From contig NZ_FNPX01000022.1 in NCBI RefSeq assembly GCF_900107415.1, forward strand, positions 1-49,350: DNA of 49,350 nt, in the 5' to 3' direction. The DNA comes from Jannaschia faecimaris. GTDB lineage: Bacteria; Pseudomonadota; Alphaproteobacteria; Rhodobacterales; Rhodobacteraceae. The notes under the pieces were generated by a model that was not told the DNA's origin, did no database searches, and was given only the letters and a program-made list of their open reading frames with translations. The translations under genes and the position numbers were made by a program. Position 1 is the first letter of the stretch. Every line of letters starts with the position of its first letter. Positions 1 through 7,735 of the stretch are shown piece after piece.

Positions 1-247
1 ATATGGCTACCGTCGGGTTGCTGCCCTGCTGAGAGACGCAGGCTGGCAGGTGAATGACAAACGTGTCGAAAGGCTATGGCGACGTGAGGGGCTTAAAGTG
101 CTGATGAAACAACCCAGGAAGGGCACTCTGACGGACTGGCAGAAGGCGCGTCTAGCCGGGCTACATAAGTTCGCCACGGATGTCCCCTACGGTCGGGTCG
201 AGGGTATTGGCATCGATAGCTCAGATGCCGGTTTCAATCTGGCGTAG
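1..247 (+). mobile_element. IS3-family transposase OrfB fragment (5' part only)
   Basis: The frame opening at base 2 reads YGYRRVAALLRDAGW followed by VERLWRREGLKV, the HTH_21-type region near the start of IS3-family OrfB transposases. After the residues KQPRKG (about base 122) the translation stops resembling an IS3 transposase, where a run such as GRLWLNDGSC and the DDE integrase core would be expected, and the frame ends at 247. This is a fragment cut by the window on the left and by an unknown junction on the right, not a functional gene. Bases 122-293 hold nothing else I recognise. Confidence 0.75.
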
Positions 248-293
248 GGTGCATCTCAGTGCAGCTGGAGAACGTTGGTGCCCCCTGCAGGGA

Positions 294-917
294 TCATCCT
301 TCTATCGCCGGCAGCATCGCGTCGCCGACTAGCCGCAAAAGCGCAGTCTCCTCGATCTTGGACATCTCGCCCGGAAGCTTGGAGTCGAGACATAGAAAGC
401 TGTGCCCGTGGACGAAGCACCATAGCGCGTAGGCGCGAAGCTTGACCTGCGGATCGCCTTGGCGGGCGTCCAAGTGCTCGGCGACGACGCGCTCAACCAA
501 GACGGTGGTGTCGTCGCCGGCCCGGGCGAGATCTGGGTCTCTGGCATGGCCTTCTGTCAGACCGAACATCATGCGGAAAATGCCGGGCTCCGCACGGGCG
601 AAGTCCACGTAGGACTGACCGAACGCGACGATGCGGCGAGGGTCCTTGGCGAGATAGGCATCGGCAGCGGCCTGCATGGTTTCACGCAGACGCGTCATCG
701 CCAGAAGCGCAACGCCGCGCAGGATGTCGTGACGATCCTTGAAGTGCTTGTAGGGCGCAGCGGTGCTTACCCCGGCCAGGCGACAGGCCTCGGCCATAGA
801 GAACGCGTCCGCCCCGTGAGCCTCGACAAGCTGGCGGACAGCCTCGAGGAGCTGCTCGCGCAGATGGCCGTGATGGTAGTTCTTCCGGTCCGCGCGTGGC
901 GTGGTGGCGGTCGTCAT
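294..917 (-). CDS. TetR/AcrR-family transcriptional repressor of the adjacent RND efflux pair
   Basis: 207-residue TetR-type regulator. The N-terminal helix-turn-helix lies at about residues 24-64 (SMAEACRLAGVSTAAPYKHF), and the C-terminal part resembles the WHG/TetR_C_33 ligand-binding domain (motif FVHGHSFLCLD). An upstream in-frame ATG at 977 exists, but the start MTTATT at 917 is preceded by GGAG and leaves a normal intergenic space; the longer version would run into the palindrome that I take to be its own operator. It is divergent from an RND adaptor-permease pair, the standard layout for local efflux repressors. The ligand cannot be read from the sequence. Confidence 0.85.
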   Translation of the reverse strand: MTTATTPRADRKNYHHGHLREQLLEAVRQLVEAHGADAFSMAEACRLAGVSTAAPYKHFKDRHDILRGVALLAMTRLRETMQAAADAYLAKDPRRIVAFGQSYVDFARAEPGIFRMMFGLTEGHARDPDLARAGDDTTVLVERVVAEHLDARQGDPQVKLRAYALWCFVHGHSFLCLDSKLPGEMSKIEETALLRLVGDAMLPAIEG

Positions 918-969
918 CGATCTCGGCTCCAACAAATTCTCCTTGCCTTGGTTAGCGGCGCTCACATAT

Positions 970-984
970 GTAAGCAATGCTAAC
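970..984. promoter_or_regulatory. Candidate TetR operator between the repressor and the efflux operon
   Basis: GTAAGCAATGCTAAC is a 15-bp inverted repeat with one mismatched pair around a central A. It is preceded by the small palindrome ACATATGT at 964-971. A possible promoter for the efflux genes (TTGCCT at 943-948, TATGTA at 967-972, 18-bp spacer) would put the repeat directly over the start of transcription. The ATG at 977 lies inside the repeat, which argues that translation of the adaptor begins at 1001 instead. Confidence 0.55.
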
Positions 985-1000
985 TTGGAGAGGAGCGATC

Positions 1001-2188
1001 ATGCCATTCCCCACGGGCAAGACGGTCCATCTGATCTGCCGCCGATTTGTCGCTACCACTGGACGGCTCGCACTAACTGCCGCGATCACGGTCTTCGCTG
1101 GCGGCATGGTCGTAGGCGGGCGCAGCATCCTTGCTGATCGGGCGCAATCCGCCCCGATCTCCATGCCCGCGCCTGCCAGCCCGGTAACGGTCGCACGTAT
1201 CGCGATGCAGGGTCATCACGTCGCGCAGCGCCGCTTCTCAGGGCAATTCGAGGCACGGCAGCGGATCGGCATGGCGTTCGAGCGGGCTGGAACACTCGAG
1301 GCAGTGCTGGTGCGCGAGGGTGACGTAGTGGCCGAGGGAGAGGTCGTCGCCCGCCTAGACATGCGGCTCCTTCGAGCGGAGCGCGCCCGGCTCGGGGCGG
1401 CCCGTGCTGGCATGATGGCGGAGGCGGAGCTGGCGCGACGGACCAATGCGCGTCAGGCAGAGCTGCGCGACCGGGGCTTCGCGACCGAGCAGAGGCTCGA
1501 CGATACCTCGCTCTCCCTGGCTCGGTTCGAGGCGGCGATCGCCGGGATCGACGCCGCTCGGGATGCCGTCGATATCGAGATGTCGAAGGCTGCTCTGATC
1601 GCGCCTTTCGCGGGCACCGTCGAGGACCGGGTTCTGGACGTCGGCGCGATCGCCGCCGCCGGATCGCCGGTCGTCGACCTGATTGAGGCCGCGCCGCCGC
1701 GTTTCCGGGTATCGCTCGACCCGCGCCTCGCCGAGGCGCTGCATGAAGACGTGGACGCGGTGATCGAGGTCGGCGGCCTGCGCCTGCCGGGCCGCCTGTC
1801 GCGTTTGGCACCGTCGCTTGATCCGGCCACGCGGGGGCGGACCGCTTGGTTCGATGTGGTGACCGACCTTACGCTGCCGGATCTCACCACCGGCGAGATC
1901 GCCTTCGCACAGTGGATTGAGGGTGCCGGGGCCTGGGTCCCCCTTTCTGCCCTGAGCGCGGGGCCGCAGGCGACGTGGACACTGCTGACGGTTGAGGACG
2001 GCGTTGTGGGCGTCGAGGCGGCCGAAGTCCTGTACATTGAGGGGGACCGCGCCTTCGTCCGCGGCACGTTTCGGGACGGGGACGCCTACCTTCCTAGCGG
2101 CACGCACCGCGTCGTTCCGGGCCAAACGGTCGACCCCGCGCCCGCCACGGTCGCCGACCAGCCGGAGACGATCGTATGGGAACGCTGA
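1001..2188 (+). CDS. RND efflux transporter periplasmic adaptor (membrane fusion protein)
   Basis: 395-residue HlyD/AcrA-type adaptor that would bridge the inner-membrane pump and an outer-membrane channel. A single N-terminal hydrophobic segment (about residues 21-40) anchors it. Then come the split lipoyl half (GTLEAVLVREGDVVAEGEVVAR), an alpha-helical hairpin with RGFATEQRLDD, the second lipoyl half (ALIAPFAGTVEDRVLDVGA) and beta-barrel/membrane-proximal regions. The start at 1001 follows GGAGAGGAG; an ATG at 977 lies in the operator. It overlaps the permease gene by 13 bp, so the two are co-translated. No TolC-like gene is present in the window, so the outer-membrane partner must be elsewhere. 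Confidence 0.88.
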   Translation: MPFPTGKTVHLICRRFVATTGRLALTAAITVFAGGMVVGGRSILADRAQSAPISMPAPASPVTVARIAMQGHHVAQRRFSGQFEARQRIGMAFERAGTLEAVLVREGDVVAEGEVVARLDMRLLRAERARLGAARAGMMAEAELARRTNARQAELRDRGFATEQRLDDTSLSLARFEAAIAGIDAARDAVDIEMSKAALIAPFAGTVEDRVLDVGAIAAAGSPVVDLIEAAPPRFRVSLDPRLAEALHEDVDAVIEVGGLRLPGRLSRLAPSLDPATRGRTAWFDVVTDLTLPDLTTGEIAFAQWIEGAGAWVPLSALSAGPQATWTLLTVEDGVVGVEAAEVLYIEGDRAFVRGTFRDGDAYLPSGTHRVVPGQTVDPAPATVADQPETIVWER

Positions 2189-5100
2189 CCTTCCGTCAGC
2201 CGCGGCTCGTCGCCCTCATACTCCTCGTGGTGATCGCAGCCGGGGCATCCGCCCTGCTTGCCATCGGCCGGCAGGAAGACCCGACGATCACCAGCACCTT
2301 CGCCTCCGTAACGACCGCTTATCCGGGGGCCGAACCTGCCCGCGTCGAGAGCCTCGTCACTGCGCGCGTCGAGGAGGCGCTTCGCGAAGTTCCCGAGGTG
2401 GACGTGCTGCAATCGGTCAGCGCGACCGGCATCTCCATCGTGCAGGTCGAACTGGACGAGACCATCAATCCTGCGCGGATTGAAGGTGTCTGGTCAGAGC
2501 TGCGCGACAAGCTCTCGGACGCCGAGGCCGCGTTCCCCGCCGGCGTTTCACCACCCGAGCTTGATGCCGCCGGGATCAACGCCTACGGCGCGATCGTGGC
2601 GCTTACGGCGGCGCACGACGGCGTACCGATGACGCTGGCCGCCCGCTATGGTGAAGCGTTGGCCGATCGGTTGCGCGGCGTGTCCGGCACCAAGCAGGTC
2701 GAGATCTTCGGCGCGCCCGACGAGGAGGTCACGGTTACGTTGGATGTCGCGCGCGTCGCTGGGCTGGGCCTGACGGCAGACGCCGTCGCTGCGGCCATCG
2801 CAGCCGCCGATGCCAAGGTGCGGGCAGGTCGGATCACCGGTGCGGGAGATGACCTCGTGCTTGAGGTGTCGGGAGAGATCGAGACGCTGGACCGACTGCG
2901 CGGCATCGTCCTGCGCGACGGGATGGGCGGCGCGATCCTGCGACTCGATGATGTGGCAAGCGTTGACCGTGGCCCGCGCCTGCCGGTGGCAGAGGCCGCG
3001 CTCTACGACGGTCGCCCCGCGGTCCTAGTCGCCGCCGCGCTGGAAGACGGGTTGCAGGTGGACGTCTGGGCGGCGTTCGTGCGCGAAGAGTTGGCCGATT
3101 TCGCGCCCGGCGTTCCGGGCGGCCTCGGCATGGAGCTGATCTTCGACCAGTCGACCTACTCCGCCGACCGGCTGGCCGAGGTGGGGGCGAACATGGCGAT
3201 CGGCGTCGGCCTCGTTCTGGTTGTGCTGCTGGTGACTCTCGGCCTGCGCGCGGCGCTGATCGTGGCGACGGTCCTGCCGTTGGTCTCATTGGCGACGCTG
3301 TTCACCATGAACGTCATTGGCCTGCCGATCCACCAGATGTCGGTGACTGGCCTGATCGTGGCGCTCGGCCTGCTGGTGGACGCGGGCATCGTGATGACCG
3401 ACGAGGTCGGTCGCCGGCTGCGCGCGGGGGGCGCGCGGATCGACGCCGTGGCGGCCTCCGTCTCGCGACTAGCAATGCCACTCTTCGCCTCGACCGCGAC
3501 CACTGCGCTCAGCTTCACGCCGATGATCCTGTTGCCGGGAGCGGCTGGCGACTTCGTGGGCTCCATCGCGCTGGCCGTTGTCATTATGCTGCTCTGGTCC
3601 TTCGCCGTGGCCGTCACTGTGACTCCCGCGCTGGCTGGCTGGATCATGCCCGCGCGTTCGGTCGGCGGTTGGCTGGCGAACGGCGTGCCGGCCGGGCCGC
3701 TCGGGCGTGCTTTCGCCGCGAGCCTGCGCCTGTCGGCGCTTAATCCGGTCCGCTCGGTTGCGCTGGCCCTCGTGTTGCCCGTCCTCGGGTTCCTGTCGCT
3801 ACCGCTGCTGACCGCGCAGTTCTTCCCCGGTGTCGACCGCGACCAGTTCCACGTCGAGGTCGACATGCCGCCGGGCACCGGCATCGACCGCACGACGGCG
3901 ACGGTCGCCAAGCTCGACGCGGCCCTACGTGGCACAGATGGAATCGAGTCGGTCGCCTGGACGATCGGCCGCTCTGCCCCGGCGTTCTACTACAACATCA
4001 CCGGCGGCCGGGACGCGGCCTCGGGCTACGCGCAGGCACTCGTCCGCACAGCCGCGGCCGACGCCACCGAGGCTGTCTTACCGGTGCTCCAGCGCGACCT
4101 TCCGGCCGTGGCACCCGAAGCGCAGGTGATGGTACGCGGCCTCGTACAAGGCCCGCCCGTCGGTGCGCCCGTCGAGCTGCGCCTCGTCGGCGACGATCTG
4201 GAGGTGTTGCGCACCACGGGGGAGGACCTGCGCCGCATCATAGACGCGGCTCCCATGGTCACGCTGACCCGCGCCTCCATCACGGCAGGCGCCCCCAAGC
4301 TCGGTGTGCGGGTGGACGAGGCCCGCGCGCGCCTCGTCGGCCTGAGCCCCGGCGACGTCGCGCGCCAGCTCGAAACGGCGCTGACCGGGGCCGTGGGCGG
4401 CAGCCTGATCGAGGGCGAGGAGGAACTCGCCGTTCGCGTCCGACTCGGAGATGCGCTTCGCGCCGATCCAGCCGCGATCCGGGACATGCCCCTAATCCTG
4501 TCCGGCATCGCGCCGGACGGTGTTCGGGCGACGCCGCTCTCGGCCGTGGCCGACCTCACGCTGGTTCCTGGGGAGGGCTCGATCACGCGGCGCAAAGGCG
4601 AACGGGCCAACACCGTGCAGGCCTTCGTGCAGCACGGCGTCCTGCCCGAGGAGGCGCTTATGGACGTTCGCGCCCGAATTGCCGCAGCCGGGTTCGCACT
4701 GCCCGAAGGCGTGCGGCTGGAGGTCGGCGGCGACGCCGATGCGCGCGCCTCGACGTTGAACAACCTGATCGCGTCGCTCGGCCTGATCGTGACGCTTTCC
4801 ATCGCCGTGATCGTACTAACGTTCCGCAGCTTCCGCCTCGCCGGTGTGGCCCTCGTCGTCTCGGGGCTGTCGGCGGGTTTGTCGATACTTGCGCTTGCGG
4901 TATTCGCCTACCCGTTCGGGATCAATGCGATCATCGGACTGATCGGATCGATCGGCGTCTCGGTCAATGCCTCCCTCGTCATCATGACCGCCTTGCAGGA
5001 GGACGAGGCGGCGGCTTGGGGCGACCCGGTCGCGACGACCGATGTGGTCATGGCCTCTTCGCGGCACATCGTCTCCACCACGGTTACCACGGTCGGTGGC

Positions 5101-5313
5101 TTCCTCCCGCTGATCCTCGCCGGCGGGGGGTTCTGGCCCCCATTCGCCATGGCCATCGCAGGCGGCGTGGCGTTCTCCACGATCGTCAGCTTCTATTTCG
5201 TCCCTCCCGCGTTCCGGCTGGTCTATGCCGGGCGGATGAGAGGACGGGCTGAGGCGTTGAAGGAGGATGGGACGCAGGCCAGCCTTCCGCGTCTCGCCAC
5301 GGCTGCAGAGTGA
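2176..5313 (+). CDS. RND efflux permease (AcrB/MMPL superfamily)
   Basis: 1045-residue proton-driven inner-membrane pump of the AcrB fold: TM1 near residues 10-30, a first large periplasmic loop, TM2-TM6 from about residue 335, TM7 near 525, a second periplasmic loop and TM8-TM12 from about 865. The length is normal for the family. By eye, TM4 reads GLLVDAGIVM where AcrB has a DD pair, so the second aspartate of the proton relay is alanine (A403 after D402), and TM10 has asparagine (N931) where AcrB has the relay lysine. This suggests a divergent subfamily. It is regulated, by position, by the divergent TetR gene. The substrate is unknown. Confidence 0.9.
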   Translation: MGTLTFRQPRLVALILLVVIAAGASALLAIGRQEDPTITSTFASVTTAYPGAEPARVESLVTARVEEALREVPEVDVLQSVSATGISIVQVELDETINPARIEGVWSELRDKLSDAEAAFPAGVSPPELDAAGINAYGAIVALTAAHDGVPMTLAARYGEALADRLRGVSGTKQVEIFGAPDEEVTVTLDVARVAGLGLTADAVAAAIAAADAKVRAGRITGAGDDLVLEVSGEIETLDRLRGIVLRDGMGGAILRLDDVASVDRGPRLPVAEAALYDGRPAVLVAAALEDGLQVDVWAAFVREELADFAPGVPGGLGMELIFDQSTYSADRLAEVGANMAIGVGLVLVVLLVTLGLRAALIVATVLPLVSLATLFTMNVIGLPIHQMSVTGLIVALGLLVDAGIVMTDEVGRRLRAGGARIDAVAASVSRLAMPLFASTATTALSFTPMILLPGAAGDFVGSIALAVVIMLLWSFAVAVTVTPALAGWIMPARSVGGWLANGVPAGPLGRAFAASLRLSALNPVRSVALALVLPVLGFLSLPLLTAQFFPGVDRDQFHVEVDMPPGTGIDRTTATVAKLDAALRGTDGIESVAWTIGRSAPAFYYNITGGRDAASGYAQALVRTAAADATEAVLPVLQRDLPAVAPEAQVMVRGLVQGPPVGAPVELRLVGDDLEVLRTTGEDLRRIIDAAPMVTLTRASITAGAPKLGVRVDEARARLVGLSPGDVARQLETALTGAVGGSLIEGEEELAVRVRLGDALRADPAAIRDMPLILSGIAPDGVRATPLSAVADLTLVPGEGSITRRKGERANTVQAFVQHGVLPEEALMDVRARIAAAGFALPEGVRLEVGGDADARASTLNNLIASLGLIVTLSIAVIVLTFRSFRLAGVALVVSGLSAGLSILALAVFAYPFGINAIIGLIGSIGVSVNASLVIMTALQEDEAAAWGDPVATTDVVMASSRHIVSTTVTTVGGFLPLILAGGGFWPPFAMAIAGGVAFSTIVSFYFVPPAFRLVYAGRMRGRAEALKEDGTQASLPRLATAAE

Positions 5314-5325
5314 CAGGAGATAAGT

Positions 5326-5355
5326 ATGGACGCCGCGCCGACGTCTGATCCGTGA
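5326..5355 (+). other. Ten-codon ORF with a good ribosome site; probable stub of a lost third operon gene
   Basis: AGGAGA at 5315-5320 is spaced 5 nt from ATG (5326), which opens only nine sense codons (MDAAPTSDP) before TGA. The position, 12 bp after the permease stop, and the good ribosome site suggest the beginning of a downstream operon gene whose remainder has been deleted or replaced by the more AT-rich segment that follows. It could equally be a leader peptide or chance. Bases 5356-5452 contain nothing else recognisable. Confidence 0.25.
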
Positions 5356-5452
5356 TGCACAGGTATCGGCGTTTCACTCAGAAACGGCGCTAGGCCAGCT
5401 CGGGATCGCCGATCATCTGTTTGTCCTTCGCCAAACATCAACTCGATCCTGA

Positions 5453-6279
5453 TCAGCTGGGTGTGCTGGTTTGAATTTGGTTCAGAATGGCTGCCACAAT
5501 CGCCTCGGGCCGATCTTCTTGGACCAGATGACCCGCGCACTGAATATGAGTGCAGGAAGTGTTCGAGATCAGCGCGGCCAATGCGTCACCCTTTGCGGCA
5601 GGAATCCAATTGTCTTCCTGGCCCCACAGCACACGAACCGGGCAATCCAAGGGACGATACAAAGGTTCGACTTCATCCGTGTACATTTGGTCCATCTGAG
5701 CGATTTGCCGATAGAATGCGGGCTGCCCCGTGGTGCCGAGCCAAGGCGCGCTGTAAATCTCAATCGTCTCCGGGATCATTGTGTTGTGAGCGGCAGTCTG
5801 GAGATACGCGGCCAAAAGGGCGCGGTGCATATAATCCGGCATGCCTGCGAATGCAGCCTCGTGTTGGCGGACATGTTGCACGAATGGCGACCCCACGGGG
5901 CGAGGGCCACAGCATCAAAGATGGTTAAAGATGCAAACCGTAACCTCTCCAGAAAGTAGGCGCGTAGTGCAGTTGCGCCGCCAAAGTCGTGCGCCACGAC
6001 ATCTGGCCGATCCAAGCGCCACTCTTTGAACAAAGCGGCGAGCAAACGGTTTTGGACGCCAAGCGATACGTCTTGCTCAACTCTCTTCTCGGACTCTCCA
6101 TAACCCAAAAGGTCGTAGAAATAGATGGACCGGTACTCTGTGAGGTGAGGCAAAACCCTGCGCCAGACCTGGGAGGGAAACGGCGTACCGTGAATGAGAA
6201 CAAGCGGTGGACCAGCCCCAAGCTGACCCCACTTGATAGCGTGTCCTTCGAAGTCGAACATGTTTGGCAGGTCAAGCAT
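5453..6279 (-). pseudogene. Alpha/beta hydrolase of the dehalogenase/epoxide-hydrolase type, interrupted by one frameshift
   Basis: Two minus-strand frames together make one complete hydrolase of about 275 residues. The first (from 6279, MLDLPNMFDFEG) carries the oxyanion motif HGTPFPSQVW and the nucleophile elbow AHDFGG; the second (to 5453) carries VLWGQEDNWIP with the acid and AGHLVQEDRPE with the catalytic histidine. The join lies at the C4 run 5891-5894, where one missing base converts APWG-SPFVQ into an early stop. The nucleophile is Asp, as in haloalkane dehalogenases, fluoroacetate dehalogenases and epoxide hydrolases. The start at 6279 is preferred over the TTG at 6291. It is divergent from an ArsR-type regulator. 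It may be a true frameshift or a sequencing error. Confidence 0.75.
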
Positions 6280-6327
6280 ATTGAGAATCAAATTGTCATT
6301 TAGCTATTTACCGATGTGATTGAAGGC

Positions 6328-6648
6328 ATGGAGAGACCAATACAAATATAGGCGTTGGCCAGTGAGGTTCGCATGCAAGTTCTCCGGCTTCTGGCCGAGC
6401 CGGAAAGGCACTTTGGTCATCAATGGTCTGCTGACGCCGTTGAATTTGGGGTGTGTATGACAATGATCACGGAAGAGCTTGGCGTCGCGCAACCAACCGC
6501 AAGCAAGCACTTGGATATTCTTAAGCAGGCTGGCTTCATCACCGTTCGAAGGCATCAGAAGCGGTCTTATTGCAAACGCGATGAACAAGCGATCACCAAC
6601 TATCTCAACTGGCTTCAACAAGAGCTTTCGCTTCAAAGCGAAAGTTGA
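6328..6648 (+). pseudogene. ArsR-family winged-helix regulator with an in-frame amber codon near its start
   Basis: From ATG 6328 the frame reads MERPIQI, then TAG at 6349-6351, then ALASEVRMQVLRLL, the usual beginning of ArsR-type regulators. The HTH follows (MITEELGVAQPTASKHLDILKQAGF), then the wing (ITVRRHQKRSYCKR). The family-like sequence continues across the stop, so the intact ancestor probably began at 6328. A TTG at 6355 immediately after the stop could still initiate, without a visible ribosome site, leaving a 97-residue protein with an intact DNA-binding region. No metal-binding cysteine motif such as CVCDL is present. It is divergent from the broken hydrolase, so the pair was probably a regulator and its target. 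Confidence 0.65.
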
Positions 6649-6760
6649 GCTGAAACTAAGAACACATATTGTACCGCCCGCAGCATCTGGAACGGTGGGC
6701 ACCAAGGTGTCGTTCGCTGCGGCACCCACCAACTTCCGCTGGGGCCGTTCACTGCAACCT

Positions 6761-6862
6761 AGGATCAGGCAGCACAGCCATACCCGACCACATCAGGCCC
6801 TCAACACGCGGCCACCGGTACTAAGACCTCTCATCAGAAATGGTACTGAAGTTACGGGCTAG
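6761..6862 (+). mobile_element. IS3-family transposase remnant (C-terminal tail)
   Basis: The frame ending at 6862 reads HTRPHQALNTRPPVLRPL and then a tail ending TEVTG, which is the C-terminal end of an rve/IS3-type transposase (the conserved RPH..L..RPP stretch). Nothing of the DDE core is visible upstream; 6649-6760 is unassigned. It has the same orientation as the IS3 N-terminal fragment at bases 1-122, so the efflux-hydrolase segment is bracketed by transposase debris. Whether both ends come from one element cannot be told by eye. Confidence 0.6.
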
Positions 6863-6982
6863 ACGCTGTCTCATGGCGGCACGGGGTACCGCCGCACCGG
6901 GAGGGAAGGCCGTCGCAGGACGCACGGCCCGCGAGGTTACGTCTAGGTGGCGTTTCGTGCGGCGATTTGAAATCATTCAAAG

Positions 6983-7558
6983 ATGGCAAACCTGATTTTC
7001 ATTACCCATCCGGAAGTCTCGGTGGTTCCGGGTACCGATGTCCGACAATGGCGGCTGACTCACGCAGGGATGGCGCGCATGGCCGTGTTTGCCAATCACC
7101 AGGTTGTCGCAGGAGTGACCTCGGTTTGGTCGAGCCGCGAGGTAAAGGCAATTGACGCCGCCGCGATTCTTACCGCTCGCCTTGTAGTGGGACATCAACA
7201 CGAAATCGATCTTGGCGAGAACGACCGAAGCGCGACGGGATATCTCCCTCCCGATGAATTCGAGAGGACGGCCGATCGCTTTTTTTCCGAGCCAGAGTGC
7301 AGCGTTCGTGGATGGGAGCGTGCAGTTGACGCGCAGCGGCGCGTTCGGGACGCAGTCGACCGGATTCTTGCCGACCATAAGGGCGGAGATGTCGCCATCG
7401 TGTCGCATGGTGCCGTGGGCAGTCTATTACTCTGTTGTTACTTGGAAAACCCGATCAGCAGGGCGGCTGATCAGCCGTTTCAGGGGCACTACTGGCAGGC
7501 ATCCCTGCCTGCCAAGAGGGTGCTGCATGGCTGGAGGTCGATTGCGCCGACCGGATAG
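6983..7558 (+). CDS. Histidine phosphatase (PGAM/SixA-like) family protein with an atypical catalytic motif
   Basis: 191-residue protein of the phosphoglycerate-mutase-like fold. The start LIFITHPEV places His9 where the RHG catalytic histidine normally sits, but Arg is replaced by Thr and Gly by Pro. The other family marks are present: WSSREVKAID (SSxxxRAxxTA position), an acidic residue near Glu79 and VAIVSHGAVG with the second catalytic His142. Because the arginine that normally binds phosphate next to the nucleophile is missing, activity on small phosphoesters is uncertain. It is encoded 5' of and in the same direction as the DeoR operon but is separated from it by that operon's own promoter. 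Confidence 0.75.
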   Translation: MANLIFITHPEVSVVPGTDVRQWRLTHAGMARMAVFANHQVVAGVTSVWSSREVKAIDAAAILTARLVVGHQHEIDLGENDRSATGYLPPDEFERTADRFFSEPECSVRGWERAVDAQRRVRDAVDRILADHKGGDVAIVSHGAVGSLLLCCYLENPISRAADQPFQGHYWQASLPAKRVLHGWRSIAPTG

Positions 7559-7630
7559 TGCAGAAATCACGTTGTCGGAAATTGTCCCTACCGTTTATGG
7601 CACCTAGTTGCCCCCGCTCACTCCGAGAAG

Positions 7631-7646
7631 CGATCATATAAGATCA
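7631..7646. promoter_or_regulatory. Upstream operator-like copy O1 for the DeoR-type repressor
   Basis: CGATCATATAAGATCA matches the perfect palindrome at 7665-7680 at 14 of 16 positions. The centres of the two sites are 34 bp apart, and O1 lies just upstream of the predicted -35. Paired, similarly oriented sites on both sides of a -35 are typical of repressors that bind cooperatively. Confidence 0.6.
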
Positions 7647-7649
7647 CAA

Positions 7650-7678
7650 TTGACCGGTTGTTGGTGATCATATATGAT
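7650..7678 (+). promoter_or_regulatory. Sigma-70-type promoter of the DeoR/Ugp-like operon
   Basis: TTGACC (7650-7655), a 17-bp spacer and TATGAT (7673-7678) form a near-consensus vegetative promoter, the best one seen in the window. The -10 is inside the 16-bp palindrome O2. Transcription would start near 7685, about 50 nt before the repressor ATG. Confidence 0.65.
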
Positions 7679-7680
7679 CA
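7665..7680. promoter_or_regulatory. Operator O2: perfect 16-bp palindrome over the -10
   Basis: TGATCATATATGATCA is a perfect palindrome that contains the whole predicted -10 hexamer. A repressor bound here would block RNA polymerase directly. The gene immediately downstream is a DeoR/GlpR-type repressor, so autoregulation of the operon is the simplest reading. Confidence 0.65.
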
Positions 7681-7735
7681 TTTTTGAGCGCAATGGGGAG
7701 ATTGTCGTTTTGACCGGGAAATTTCGATCAAATTC

